Shown here in pieces: positions 25,378-34,110 of a stretch of DNA of 64,000 bases. Where the stretch lies: contig JBFWVA010000012.1 in NCBI GenBank assembly GCA_050246995.1, positions 43,748-107,747 of the forward strand. Direction: 5' to 3'. Each line of letters starts with the position of its first letter. Positions within the stretch are counted from its first letter, which is position 1. The position numbers were made by a program, and so were the translations under genes. The notes under the pieces are model-generated. The model ran no database searches. It was not told where the DNA came from and saw nothing but the letters and a program-made list of their open reading frames with translations. The DNA comes from SHVO01 sp050246995. GTDB taxonomy: Bacteria > Pseudomonadota > Alphaproteobacteria > Rhodospirillales > Rhodospirillaceae.

Positions 25378-26303
25378 TTCGTCGCCTCGTACACTTTGTA
25401 GCCGCCCTCTTCCGCGCGCAAATCCACCTTCGAGAAAGAAAACGACATCACCGCTTCATAGGGCAGATGAACGTTCGCGACGAGCCAGGCGCGCCCGCCC
25501 GCGCGAAGCATGCGATACGCCTGCTTCACGAAAGTCTCGCCCAGGGCCCGGTCTTCCAGTCCGCCGTCATGGAACGGCGGATTCATAACGACGAAATCGA
25601 GATCCTTGAGATCCGTGAGCTTGCGAACGTCAGCCCAATGAAACTGCGCACGCGCGTCATCGACATTTCGTCGTGCGGCCGCGACGGCACGCCGGTCAAT
25701 GTCCAGAAGCTCCAACCGCGTCACATCGCCGCTCGCGAGCACGGCACGCGCAAGGATGCCGATTCCGCACCCGAGGTCGGCGCCCCGCCCCGCAAAAGCG
25801 GGTAGAGCCGACAGGAGCAGAGCGGTCCCCGCATCAACACGATCCCAACTGAAGACGCCTGGCTGGCTCCACAATCCAAGCTCTTCGATCAATCTCGGAG
25901 CACCGTCGGCAATGGCGGCGTCCAACGCTGCCTGCGCCTCTGCATTAAAGGTCGCGGGACGGAACGACTGACAGACTCGCTGATGGCGTCCGCTCGTCGC
26001 TTTGACGTCACAGCCAAAGGATTCGAGTTCCTTCGCAATCCGATTGCCGCCCTTGGTCTTCGGCGCTATGGCGGTCAGCGGCGCACCAGGTTGGAGCGCG
26101 CGCAAGGCCAGCGCCAGCGTATAGCGGCGTTCCAGCGTCCCGGGCGGCGCTGCGATGGCCGCGCCCGTCATGCTCGCGGGCGGCGCCTCTTCCAGCGCAA
26201 AAGCGCCCGGTGCATGGGGCGAGAACTGCATAGCCCCCGTCGGGATTTTGACGAGGTCTTGTAACAGCGTGCCAAATAGGCCGAAAAACGATCCAGAATT
26301 CAC
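25374..26303 (-). CDS. Class I SAM methyltransferase, RsmC-like
   Basis: About 309 residues from a GTG at 26303; this start keeps the FGLFGTLLQDLVKIPTGAMQFSP segment typical of alphaproteobacterial relatives. Two lobes: an N-terminal degenerate one (APPGTLERRYTLALALRAL), and a C-terminal SAM-binding domain with GADLGCGIGILARAVLA and the catalytic NPPF motif in FVVMNPPFHDGG. This matches 16S rRNA guanine-N2 methyltransferases of the RsmC type. Coupling to rsuA supports an rRNA-modification role. Confidence 0.8.
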   Translation of the reverse strand: MNSGSFFGLFGTLLQDLVKIPTGAMQFSPHAPGAFALEEAPPASMTGAAIAAPPGTLERRYTLALALRALQPGAPLTAIAPKTKGGNRIAKELESFGCDVKATSGRHQRVCQSFRPATFNAEAQAALDAAIADGAPRLIEELGLWSQPGVFSWDRVDAGTALLLSALPAFAGRGADLGCGIGILARAVLASGDVTRLELLDIDRRAVAAARRNVDDARAQFHWADVRKLTDLKDLDFVVMNPPFHDGGLEDRALGETFVKQAYRMLRAGGRAWLVANVHLPYEAVMSFSFSKVDLRAEEGGYKVYEATK

Positions 26304-26429
26304 GTAATTACTGCCGGAAGGAGCGGGGCGCCTCAAAAGAGCTCGTTGGCGCGGCCGGTAGGGTTAGCATATCATTTTATTATGCCGTTGTGGGCCGCTT
26401 GGGGTGGCCCCTACCTAAGGGGAGAAGTC

Positions 26430-27740
26430 ATGAGCCTTTCTTACCGCGTTTCAACATCATTGTTCGCCGCCGGTTTGATTTTCTCGGCGTCCAGCGCGCA
26501 TGCCCAGACCTCGCCGCACGCCGCGAGCGTGCAGGCCATACTGGCCAGCCCGGTCTTCAAGGCCGCGGCCGCGGACCTCGACAAGCAGCACGGCCGTATC
26601 GTCGATGAAGGCATCATGCTGACTGAAATCCCCGCGCCGCCCTTCATGGAAGAGAAGCGCGCCAAGAAATTCGCCGAGATGTTCAAGGAAGCCGGCCTCG
26701 CCGACGTCCAACTCGACCAGGAGGGCAACGTCCTCGGCTTCCGCAAGGGCACCAAAGGCGACGGCAAGTTTGTCGTGATCTCGGCCCACCTCGACACGGT
26801 GTTTCCGCCGGAAACCGACGTGAAGGTGAAACGCGCGGGCAACAAGCTCAATGCGCCGGGCGTCGGCGACGATACCTTCAGCCTTGCCGCCATGCTCGGC
26901 ATGATTCGCGCGATGAATGTCGCCGGCATCAAGACCCGCGACGACATCATGTTCGTCGGCACCGTCGGCGAAGAAGGCCAGGGTGACCTGCGCGGCGTGC
27001 GCTACATGTTCACCAAGGGTCCCTACAAGGACAAGATTAAAACCTTCTTCTCGATTGAAGCCGGCAGCGTGGCCAGCATCACCAACGGCGCGGTGGGTTC
27101 GAAGCGCTATCGCTTCACGTTCAAGGGCCCGGGCGGCCACAGCTACGGCGCCTTCGGCCTCGTGAACCCGATGTACGCGCTGGGCCAAGCGGCTGCCAAT
27201 ATGTCGCAAATGGAAGTGCCTGAGAAACCCAAGACGACTTACAGCATCGGCGTCATTGGCGGCGGCACCTCGGTCAACTCGATCCCGCTCGAAGGCTGGA
27301 TGGAAGTTGATATGCGATCCGAAGCGCCGGCTGAATTGAAGAAGATTGAAGACAAGATCCTCGCGGCCGTGCAAGACGCCGTGAAGGCCGAGAACGGCCG
27401 TCACTCCACCAAGGAAGGCGCACTCACGGTCGACGTGAAGCTGATCGGCGATCGTCCGGCCGGCGGCACCGCCGAGAAGTCCGAACTTGTGCAGATGGCC
27501 ACCGCCGCAATCGTGGCCGGCGGCTACAAGGCTGATTACGGTTACAGCTCAACGGATTCGAACATCCCGATGAGCCTTGGCATTCCCGCCATTACGATCG
27601 GCAAGAACGCTCCGGACAACCGTGGCGGCCGCGCCCACTCGCTCGATGAGTGGATCGATGTCGAGAAAGGTCCGATGGTGAAGGGCATGACCACGTCCCT
27701 CAGTATCCTGATGGCCGTGACCGGCATGGAAACGAAGTAA
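26430..27740 (+). CDS. Exported M20-family metallopeptidase
   Basis: M20 peptidase (436 residues) with a Sec signal peptide ending at SSAHAQ. The ATG at 26430 has GGGGAGAA upstream. Zinc-site motifs of the ArgE/DapE/CPG2/PepT group are present: ISAHLDTVFP (His120, Asp122), PGVGDDTFSLAAMLGM (bridging Asp), and VGTVGEEGQGDLRG (Glu181/Glu182). A dimerisation domain follows (GPGGHSYGAFG). It probably trims peptides or acylated amino acids in the periplasm. It is monocistronic and shares a bidirectional terminator with the next gene. Confidence 0.88.
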   Translation: MSLSYRVSTSLFAAGLIFSASSAHAQTSPHAASVQAILASPVFKAAAADLDKQHGRIVDEGIMLTEIPAPPFMEEKRAKKFAEMFKEAGLADVQLDQEGNVLGFRKGTKGDGKFVVISAHLDTVFPPETDVKVKRAGNKLNAPGVGDDTFSLAAMLGMIRAMNVAGIKTRDDIMFVGTVGEEGQGDLRGVRYMFTKGPYKDKIKTFFSIEAGSVASITNGAVGSKRYRFTFKGPGGHSYGAFGLVNPMYALGQAAANMSQMEVPEKPKTTYSIGVIGGGTSVNSIPLEGWMEVDMRSEAPAELKKIEDKILAAVQDAVKAENGRHSTKEGALTVDVKLIGDRPAGGTAEKSELVQMATAAIVAGGYKADYGYSSTDSNIPMSLGIPAITIGKNAPDNRGGRAHSLDEWIDVEKGPMVKGMTTSLSILMAVTGMETK

Positions 27741-27765
27741 GTAAGAAAAACCCGGAAAAGAAAAA

Positions 27766-27792
27766 GGCCGTCCAAGGGGACGGCCTTTTTTT
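27766..27792. terminator. Bidirectional terminator
   Basis: Stem GGCCGTCC / GGACGGCC, loop AAGG, seven T residues on the plus side and an A-rich run before it, so it can end the M20 gene and the convergent amidinohydrolase gene. Confidence 0.93.
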
Positions 27793-27799
27793 ATTGGCC

Positions 27800-28702
27800 T
27801 CAGGCCGGGTCTCGGCGCAAAGCCTGGCACATGCAGTGCACGGCGCCGCCACCGGCGGCGATCATCGAGACGTCAGGATCATAGACCGTGAGCCCTTCCG
27901 CACGGCACGCCGCGGCCAGCTTTTTGCTGGTCGAAGGGACCAGCACACGTTCGCCGCCTAACGCGACCACATTCGTGCCCATTTGCATGGCATCGCCATA
28001 GGACACGTCGATAATCCGTATACCGTGCGACTTGAGCCATGTAACGAACTCTTCTTCCACCGCTTCCGTGCACACGACCGCTAGGTTTTCAGCCAGCATG
28101 CCCATCTGCACGTCTAGATGCAGGAAGTGGGAGTCGAACGCGTAACCGCGGAACTCCCAGCCCTCGCCTTCGAACCATCCCTTGATCTGATTGACAGCGG
28201 GTTCGATCGAACGCTCGCCGGAGAAACCGCAAACCGCTACGCCCGGCTTCAGCACCATGAAATCGCCGCCCTCGACATTGCCCTGGGAGACGATGTCGTA
28301 AATCGGGATGCCGGCCTCGAGATAGAAGCGCAGGACCGAAGCGATCTCGCCGCGGCGATACGGCTTTTGCATCTGCATGACGATGGCGCCCCACGGCGTC
28401 ATCACGCTGCTGTCGCGCGCGAAGATCTGATAAGGGAGTCCCTCTTCCGCCGGAAGAATGTGCGTTGTCACGCCGGCCTGGCGGTACACATCCAGCATTT
28501 CGGCATATTGCTTCTTCGCCGTCGCAAGATCGAACTTCAGGCCGACGCGCTCCGTGCGTTGCGCGACGGCGTTGCCCGGCGTCCAGCGGAAATTGTCGAT
28601 AGGGCCGACGAGAACGTCACGCAATACGCCGTACTCGCTGTCGACACCCCAGCGATTTGGCTTGGGCGTACCGCCGCCCGGCACACGGGAACGGAGCTGC
28701 AT
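27800..28702 (-). CDS. Amidinohydrolase/amidinotransferase-fold enzyme (arginine deiminase superfamily)
   Basis: Protein of 300 residues of the guanidine-modifying superfamily (DDAH, arginine deiminase, agmatine deiminase relatives). Catalytic elements appear in order: FARDS (Asp97), VEGGDF (Glu144 and Asp147), FLHLDVQM (His195) and the nucleophile in GGGAVHCMC (Cys290). Substrate could be arginine, methylarginine or another guanidino compound; length and motif spacing fit dimethylarginine dimethylaminohydrolase-like enzymes best. GGAGGAAGACC precedes the ATG. Neighbouring amino acid and GABA genes fit a catabolic role. Confidence 0.8.
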   Translation of the reverse strand: MQLRSRVPGGGTPKPNRWGVDSEYGVLRDVLVGPIDNFRWTPGNAVAQRTERVGLKFDLATAKKQYAEMLDVYRQAGVTTHILPAEEGLPYQIFARDSSVMTPWGAIVMQMQKPYRRGEIASVLRFYLEAGIPIYDIVSQGNVEGGDFMVLKPGVAVCGFSGERSIEPAVNQIKGWFEGEGWEFRGYAFDSHFLHLDVQMGMLAENLAVVCTEAVEEEFVTWLKSHGIRIIDVSYGDAMQMGTNVVALGGERVLVPSTSKKLAAACRAEGLTVYDPDVSMIAAGGGAVHCMCQALRRDPA

Positions 28703-28843
28703 GGTCTTCCTCCAGATCGAATAATTCGTGCCTTATATATACGGCGCGGCCATGGGCCCGCCTTGCCGAAAAATTCACGATCTATGAGAAAAATTTTCAC
28801 GACGGCCCGGAGCTTCCCCACGCGGCCGCCCAAAGGAAGCGAT

Positions 28844-29926
28844 TTACCGCGCGACGTCCGCCGTTTTCACTTCTAAGGCGCCGGTCGCCCGCAGCGCCAT
28901 AATGGCGTATCCGGTGCCGATGTTGGAGATCAGGTGGCCCTTGTCGTCTGTATTTATCGAATAGGTGAACCAGCGGCCCGATTCCCGTTGGTGGGTCAGC
29001 AACCATTTCACGCCGTTGTCCACGCGCGTGTCCGTGCGCGTATAACCGGCTTTCGCCATGACATAGGTGATGAGCCCGGTGGCATACCCATCGCTTGGCG
29101 CGTTCGGATCGTTGGGCGAACCGTCGCGACGGTTCCATGTGCCGAGCGCCCGTAAGCTCCAGCCACCGTCCTTGTGCTGCAAAGTTGCGAGTTCTTCAAA
29201 CACCGCCGCTTGTTCCGCCTTGGTCATGAGGCCCGGTGTTTTCAGCGACGCCCATAGCAAGACTGTCTTGTGATGCAGCGTGGGCGCTGGGTTCTCGGCG
29301 AAGAAGCGCGCGAGCTTTTCCATGCCCTTCTTAGCCTGCGGCGTGGCGGCATAGTTGTCAGGCGCAAGTCCGACCGCCAAAGCCACCATGGCGCTGCCGT
29401 ACCAGGAATCGCCCAGCGGCGGCGAATAGAAGATGTTCGGATATTTCCACGTGCCGTCCCCGCCTTGGAGTTCCCAAACGCGGTCGAGCGCATCGCGTGT
29501 CGCCGGGCTCAGGCCTTTGCCGTGTTCGGCGTCGTTAATCGTCAACATCGCCGCGAGGATCAGTGAGTGCGGCAGGGCCGGGCGCGACGAACGCAGATTA
29601 ACCCGTTCTTCGAAGAAGGCGCGAACACGCGCCTCGACAGCGGGGTCGGAGGCGAGGCCAAGCGATGGGCGCGCCATCATGTAAGCATAGTTGGTATGGC
29701 AGGTGCCGCATTGGCGCTGCGCCGACCAATTCGCAGCGATCGTGTCGAGGTACAGCGCGGCCTTTTCGGCAGAGACCTTTTTCAAGAAAGGCTCATCGGG
29801 CGAAGCCACGGGCTCCGGCGTCATAACGGGCGGCGGAAGCTCCGCTTCGGCTGCTTGACTGGGAGCCGCGCTAAAGAATGCCAGCGCCGTCACGGTGCAA
29901 AGCAGCGAGGACCGGAGTCTCATCAT
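28844..29926 (-). CDS. Exported prenyltransferase-fold protein with CGTCH haem motif
   Basis: Exported protein of 360 residues from the ATG pair at 29926 (GGGAGAGG upstream). After the signal peptide (ends near AAPSQAAEA) there is CGTCH at 73-77, a c-type haem site. The rest is an alpha-helical toroid with squalene-cyclase/prenyltransferase-like QW repeats: LQGGDGTWKYPNIFYSPP, LQHKDGGWSLRALG, HQRESGRWFTYS. The catalytic DXDD of squalene-hopene cyclase is absent. The combination suggests an electron-transfer or binding protein and not a cyclase. It is divergent from the lectin-like gene and its promoter overlaps that gene's operator. Confidence 0.8.
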   Translation of the reverse strand: MMRLRSSLLCTVTALAFFSAAPSQAAEAELPPPVMTPEPVASPDEPFLKKVSAEKAALYLDTIAANWSAQRQCGTCHTNYAYMMARPSLGLASDPAVEARVRAFFEERVNLRSSRPALPHSLILAAMLTINDAEHGKGLSPATRDALDRVWELQGGDGTWKYPNIFYSPPLGDSWYGSAMVALAVGLAPDNYAATPQAKKGMEKLARFFAENPAPTLHHKTVLLWASLKTPGLMTKAEQAAVFEELATLQHKDGGWSLRALGTWNRRDGSPNDPNAPSDGYATGLITYVMAKAGYTRTDTRVDNGVKWLLTHQRESGRWFTYSINTDDKGHLISNIGTGYAIMALRATGALEVKTADVAR

Positions 29927-29972
29927 GCGCCTCTCCCTCGCGATCAACATCGGCTGCGGTCAATCGCACCAC

Positions 29973-30015
29973 GTGATAATTGACTGATTGTTATCATTAA
30001 ACTTAGTATGACAAT
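29973..30015 (+). promoter_or_regulatory. 43-bp promoter/operator element, copy A
   Basis: Contains a good sigma-70 promoter for the gene at 30039: TTGACT (29980-29985), 18-base spacer, TAGTAT (30004-30009). A FadR-type GntR site TAGTATGACAA (consensus TNGTNNNACNA) covers the -10 box at 30004-30014. A minus-strand promoter for the divergent gene can also be drawn: TTGACA (30021-30016), 17 bases, AATGAT (29998-29993). The element matches copy B at 51221-51263 at 37 of 43 positions with no gaps. Confidence 0.72.
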
Positions 30016-30038
30016 TGTCAATTACAGCGGTGATCTCC

Positions 30039-30722
30039 ATGGCAGGCATGCGGCGGTCGGCATTTTGTTTGGCGCTCGCGATCTTATGCGGCACCTCGAT
30101 TTGCGGATCGGCCCAAGAGGCCAAGACTAGGAAGCTCCCCGCGCCAGAAATGGGCTTTTTCGTCACGAGCGTTGGATCCGGACGCGGCGGAGATCTCGGC
30201 GGCATCGCGGGCGCTGACCGCCATTGCCAGGAGCTGGCGGAAAAAGCCGGCGCCGGCAACCGCATCTGGCATGCCTACCTCAGCGCCAATCCAACGGCGA
30301 CCTCACCTGCCGTCAATGCCATCAGCCGTATCGGTGAAGGGCCTTGGGCCAATGCCGCCGGTGAAGTTATTGCCCGCAACACGTGGGAGCTCCACGACGA
30401 CGTACTGAACACGATCGCCTACGATTCAGCGTTGACGGAAAAAGGCGAGCGTCTCGACCCTAAAGCGCACAGCATCATGACGGGCACGCTACCGAGCGGA
30501 AAAGCGTTCCAAGCCGGCGGAACCGCCACATGCGACAACTGGACGAGCAGTGACAAAGGCGCCGTTCAAGTCGGCCATATGGATCGGAAAGGCGATCGCG
30601 CACTCCCTGCCCCGAATTCATGGAACTCGGCGCGGCAAATCAATTCCTGCAGCCCTACAGGACTCAGCGAAGCCGAAAGTCTGGGCCTTTTCTACTGTTT
30701 TGCCCAGGGTTTGAAAAAGTAA
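30039..30722 (+). CDS. Exported endostatin/C-type-lectin-like protein
   Basis: Exported protein of 227 residues; signal peptide ends near GSAQEA. The mature part begins GFFVTSVGSGRGGDLGGIAGADRHCQELAEKAG and continues with IWHAYLSAN, a CDNWTSSDKG segment and a closing SCSPTGLSEAESLGLFYCFAQ. Order and spacing of cysteines resemble the endostatin-like branch of the C-type-lectin fold (DUF1554-type bacterial proteins also match). It probably binds a ligand in the periplasm or at the surface. It is transcribed from the copy A element and ends 2 bases from the convergent GntR gene. Fold call is moderate; function unknown. Confidence 0.7.
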   Translation: MAGMRRSAFCLALAILCGTSICGSAQEAKTRKLPAPEMGFFVTSVGSGRGGDLGGIAGADRHCQELAEKAGAGNRIWHAYLSANPTATSPAVNAISRIGEGPWANAAGEVIARNTWELHDDVLNTIAYDSALTEKGERLDPKAHSIMTGTLPSGKAFQAGGTATCDNWTSSDKGAVQVGHMDRKGDRALPAPNSWNSARQINSCSPTGLSEAESLGLFYCFAQGLKK

Positions 30723-30724
30723 GT

Positions 30725-31393
30725 CTACTTCTTGGAGAGGTCGTTGATCGCCTGCTGCAGATGCTGGCGAAGCAAATGCGCGGCTTTATCGCCGTCGCCG
30801 CTCTGAATCACGGCGAGCAACTCGCGATGTTCTTCGTACAACGACTTGTGTGACTCGTAGGCGGGGCGAAGCTGCGCGATAGAAAGACGAATTTCGTCCT
30901 CCAGCAGGCTGAAGAGTCGAAGAAGGCGTGAGCTGCCCGTCGCCGTGACAATGGCGCGATGGAATTCGAGATCGCTCGCGACCGCGTCGCTCCATTTGGC
31001 ATCGGGCGGAAACATCCCGAGCCGCGCCACCGCCTGTTCGGCGTCGTGAATAGGAAGCCGGTTGTTAGCGACCGTACGGATCGCTTCAATTTCGATGAGC
31101 GTGCGGACCGCAAACAGATCCCGGACCTGATCCGGCGTAAGGCTGGGCACATAGGCGCTGCGATTCGCCTCGCGCACCAGAAGGCCGGTCAACGTCAGCT
31201 GCTGGATGGCAGCCCGGATGGTTGGGCGCGCTACGCCATACTGTGCGGCTAATTCTGCTTCCGGAAGTGGCCGGCCCGGGAGGAGATCGCCGCTCAGAAC
31301 ACGCTCGCGGAGAGACGCCGCGAGGGCATCAATAACCGAAATGCGAGGAATCTTGAGGTTGTACTGTCCAGCTCCCGCCATCGCCGACGCCAC
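30725..31393 (-). CDS. GntR-family regulator, FCD (FadR) type
   Basis: Transcription factor of 222 residues. The N-terminal winged helix has LAASLRERVLSGDLLPGRPLPEAELAAQYGVARPTIRAAIQQLTLTGLL. The C-terminal all-helical FCD domain has VRTLIEIEAIRTV, a metal-ligand-like DLEFHRAIVTATGSSRL and HRELLAVIQSGDGDKAAHLLRQHL. FCD regulators usually repress catabolic genes until a carboxylic acid binds. FadR-type sites occur at 30004, 51222 and, less perfectly, 31519 upstream of this gene, so it is the best candidate for a local regulator. Its effector is unknown. Confidence 0.88.
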   Translation of the reverse strand: MASAMAGAGQYNLKIPRISVIDALAASLRERVLSGDLLPGRPLPEAELAAQYGVARPTIRAAIQQLTLTGLLVREANRSAYVPSLTPDQVRDLFAVRTLIEIEAIRTVANNRLPIHDAEQAVARLGMFPPDAKWSDAVASDLEFHRAIVTATGSSRLLRLFSLLEDEIRLSIAQLRPAYESHKSLYEEHRELLAVIQSGDGDKAAHLLRQHLQQAINDLSKK

Positions 31394-31965
31394 GCCTTAC
31401 CTCGTATGACCAGGGACTCAAACCATTGAGATAAAAACAAAAACCGACGTACCGGACGGAAAAGACAATGACCTGCCTTCGATCCGATCAGGCTGAGGAT
31501 ATCTTGTCAGTTTCTAAATTGTATTACTGACTGAGTGTATAGCGAAGGGGCTCAAAGTCAACAACACCGCCTCGGCTTAAGCTTTTTATGCGGCATAACA
31601 TGCCAACGCATAGCGCATGCGGCGACCGCAGCACTACGGCAGTAACTGCGCTCCCCTCCAGCCATTTGCAAGCCGCAGCGCTTCCCAAGGCTCCAAAAAA
31701 GACGAAAAAGCCGCTTACCCCCTCCTATCGTCGTGAAACACAGGGGGGCGGCAACATCATGCGAATTGACGTTCCAAGCGAAAAGGGCGCTCTCACATCG
31801 GAGCGCGCCGAACTGTCTTCGCCGAGATGCCCTGCCCCGCTCTCAATCACATCGGCCATAAATGCCGCAGCAAGCTCATGCGTACGTCCGCCCTTACGGC
31901 GGTGGCATAGGGGAGCCGACTAAGACAGACTTCGCTTTGGGGATCACACGAACTGGGGGACGCCG
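31394..31965. other. 572-base intergenic region between GntR and APC permease genes
   Basis: Divergent spacer. It holds a possible GntR site at 31519-31529 and a low-complexity stretch of open frame (31588-31923) with no family motif and atypical composition, which I do not accept as a gene. No riboswitch or RNA gene was recognised. Confidence 0.5.
31519..31529 (-). promoter_or_regulatory. Possible autoregulatory GntR site
   Basis: Minus-strand CAGTAATACAA matches TNGTNNNACNA except its first base and is followed by TT, as in copy A (AGTATGACAATT). It is 125 bases upstream of the GntR start, which suggests autoregulation. Confidence 0.35.
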
Positions 31966-33372
31966 ATGACCAACTGGATGCACCGTAAGGAAATCGAACC
32001 GACAGAGATGGCCGGGCATCACCGGTTGGCGCGAACGCTGTCGTGGTGGCACTTGATCGCCCTCGGCGTCGGCGCGATCGTCGGTACCGGCATCTACACT
32101 CTCATCGGTGTGGGCGCGAACCTCGCCGGCCCCGGCGTCCTTCTTTCCTTCGTTGCGGCGGGCGTGATCTGCGCCTGCGCCGCGCTCTGCTACGCCGAAG
32201 TCTCCACCATGATCCCGGCATCGGGGAGTGCGTATACATACAGTTATGTCGTGCTTGGCGAGATCTTGGCCTGGGTCGTCGGGTGGTGCCTGATCCTCGA
32301 ATATTCGCTGGTGGTAAGCGCCGTCGCGGTCGGATGGTCCGGTTATGCAGTGGGTTTCTTCAACTCCCTTGATATCGCATTACCCCTCGCGCTGACCGCC
32401 GGGCCTCACGCGGGTGGCATCGTGAATATCCCAGCGATTTTCATCATCGCCTGTGTCGCGGGCTTGCTGATGGCCGGCACGCGCGAAAGCGCCACGGTGA
32501 ACGCGATCCTGGTGGTCGTAAAACTTGTGGCGCTGCTCGTTTTCATTCTGGTCGCACTGCCACACTTCGATTTTTCGAACTTCGAGCCCTTCATGCCTTA
32601 CGGCTTCGCCAAGCATGAGGTGGATGGCATGCAACGCGGGGTCATGGCGGCCGCGGCTATCATTTTTTTCGCTTACTACGGCTTCGACGCGATCTCGACG
32701 GCCGCCGAAGAAGCCAAGCGCCCAGAACGCGACCTGCCCATCGGCATCGTCGGTTCCATGATTGCTTGTACGATTCTCTATATCTGCGTTGCCGCCGCCG
32801 CCGTCGGCTCGACACCATTCACGGCCTTTGCGAATAGTCCGGAGCCTTTGGCTCTAATCATGCGTGAGCTTGGCCAAGGCGCCGCGGCGGCCGCCGTTGG
32901 CGCCGCCGCGATCGTCGCGCTACCGACCGTGATCCTGGCATTCCTTTATGGGCAAAGCCGTATCTTCTTCGTCATGGCGCGCGACGGCCTGCTCCCCGCG
33001 AAGCTTGCGGTCGTCAATGCCAAAACCGGCACGCCCGTTCGCATTACAGCTTTGACGGCGGTGATCGTGGCCGTGCTCGCTGGCCTCATCCCACTCGACG
33101 AGATTGCAGCGCTCGCGAACGCCGGCACCCTCGCCGCTTTCATCGCGGTCGCGGTTTGCGTGATGGTCCTACGCCAGCGCGATCCGTCGCGCGCGCGCGT
33201 CTTCCGTACGCCCGCGGTTTGGATCGTCGCGCCCCTGGCGATCCTCGGCTGTCTCTATCTGATGTGGAGCCTGCCGACGACGACCCAGAAGTTCTTCCTG
33301 ATCTGGAATGCGATCGGCTTGGTTGGCTATTTCGTCCGCAGCGCATTCATGAAAAGACCCGCCACCGCTTAG
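31966..33372 (+). CDS. APC-family amino acid permease (CAT type)
   Basis: Inner-membrane amino acid permease of 468 residues with about 12 hydrophobic segments. The first helix region GVGAIVGTGIYTLIGVGANLAGPGVLLSF is the APC signature, and CYAEVSTMIPASGSAYTYSYVVLGEILAWVVGWCLILEY is typical of the cationic amino acid transporter branch. GGGGGA precedes the ATG. The gene is followed by a terminator and a convergent Lrp regulator. Cationic amino acids or polyamine-related amino acids are likely substrates, given the GABA and spermidine genes downstream. Confidence 0.87.
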   Translation: MTNWMHRKEIEPTEMAGHHRLARTLSWWHLIALGVGAIVGTGIYTLIGVGANLAGPGVLLSFVAAGVICACAALCYAEVSTMIPASGSAYTYSYVVLGEILAWVVGWCLILEYSLVVSAVAVGWSGYAVGFFNSLDIALPLALTAGPHAGGIVNIPAIFIIACVAGLLMAGTRESATVNAILVVVKLVALLVFILVALPHFDFSNFEPFMPYGFAKHEVDGMQRGVMAAAAIIFFAYYGFDAISTAAEEAKRPERDLPIGIVGSMIACTILYICVAAAAVGSTPFTAFANSPEPLALIMRELGQGAAAAAVGAAAIVALPTVILAFLYGQSRIFFVMARDGLLPAKLAVVNAKTGTPVRITALTAVIVAVLAGLIPLDEIAALANAGTLAAFIAVAVCVMVLRQRDPSRARVFRTPAVWIVAPLAILGCLYLMWSLPTTTQKFFLIWNAIGLVGYFVRSAFMKRPATA

Positions 33373-33390
33373 CCATAGCGCGCAGGCGTG

Positions 33391-33420
33391 AACGGCCCGC
33401 ACCTTTCCGTGCGGGCCGTT
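33391..33420. terminator. Bidirectional terminator, APC permease / Lrp
   Basis: Perfect 12-bp stem AACGGCCCGCAC / GTGCGGGCCGTT with a 6-base loop, directly between the convergent stops. Confidence 0.88.
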
Positions 33421-33421
33421 C

Positions 33422-33943
33422 TTATTTCGGCTCCGGGTGATGCACGAGGGTTTCGGGCTCGCCGAACAGACCTTGAATAGGCTGGTGGTGTTTGATGAAA
33501 GGCGACTTGATCACGACATAGCTGAAGTACTTCTCTATGCCGAAGCCGCCTTCCAGCATTCCTTCTATGATCGACTGATAGTGCACCACGCCGCGTGTGA
33601 TGAACTTCAGGAGATAGTCATAACCGCCGCTTACGAGGTGGCACTCGATGACCTCGTCGATCTTCCGCACGCGCTGTTCAAAGCGTGAGAAATCGCCGCT
33701 GCGATGTTCCGACAGCGTGACTTCCGTGAATACGATTAGGAATTCGCCCAGCTTATTGAGATTGATAAGCGCGCTATAACCAGTGATGTAGCCCGCGCTT
33801 TCAAGGCGTTTGACTCGGGTCAGACACGGACTTGGCGACAATGAGACCGCGGAGGCCAATTCGACATTCGTCATACGGCCTGAACGCTGTAACTCCGCGA
33901 GGATCTTCAAATCGATCCGGTCGAGCTTCGGACTAGGAATCAT
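33422..33943 (-). CDS. Lrp/AsnC-family regulator
   Basis: Transcription factor of 173 residues. N-terminal helix-turn-helix LDRIDLKILAELQRSGRMTNVELASAVSLSPSPCLTRVKRLESAGYITGYSA, then an RAM/AsnC ligand domain with VIECHLVSGGYDYLLKFITRGVVHYQ. Such proteins sense amino acids and usually control adjacent transport or catabolic genes. It is convergent with the APC permease and near the tartrate-type dehydrogenase/GabD operon. Likely amino acid responsive; targets not visible. Confidence 0.9.
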   Translation of the reverse strand: MIPSPKLDRIDLKILAELQRSGRMTNVELASAVSLSPSPCLTRVKRLESAGYITGYSALINLNKLGEFLIVFTEVTLSEHRSGDFSRFEQRVRKIDEVIECHLVSGGYDYLLKFITRGVVHYQSIIEGMLEGGFGIEKYFSYVVIKSPFIKHHQPIQGLFGEPETLVHHPEPK

Positions 33944-34110
33944 GTGAGAGCGGCCCCCGCAAATGCCTTCAGCTCCAGCATGCCGGCAAGCGTCCGGCGA
34001 ATGCGGCCAAAGATCAAGCTCAATTCAACTTTAGCGTGGCGCGCACGACGCATTGGTCCCCCCGAACCAATCTCACAGCGGAAGGCAGCTTAGCGTATTT
34101 CCCGTTGGGG

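Noticed and set aside
31588..31923. Plus-strand open frame in the GntR/APC spacer
   Set aside because: No ribosome site for its start and composition unlike the neighbours; an internal ATG at 31759 has a G-rich site but would encode only 54 featureless residues.
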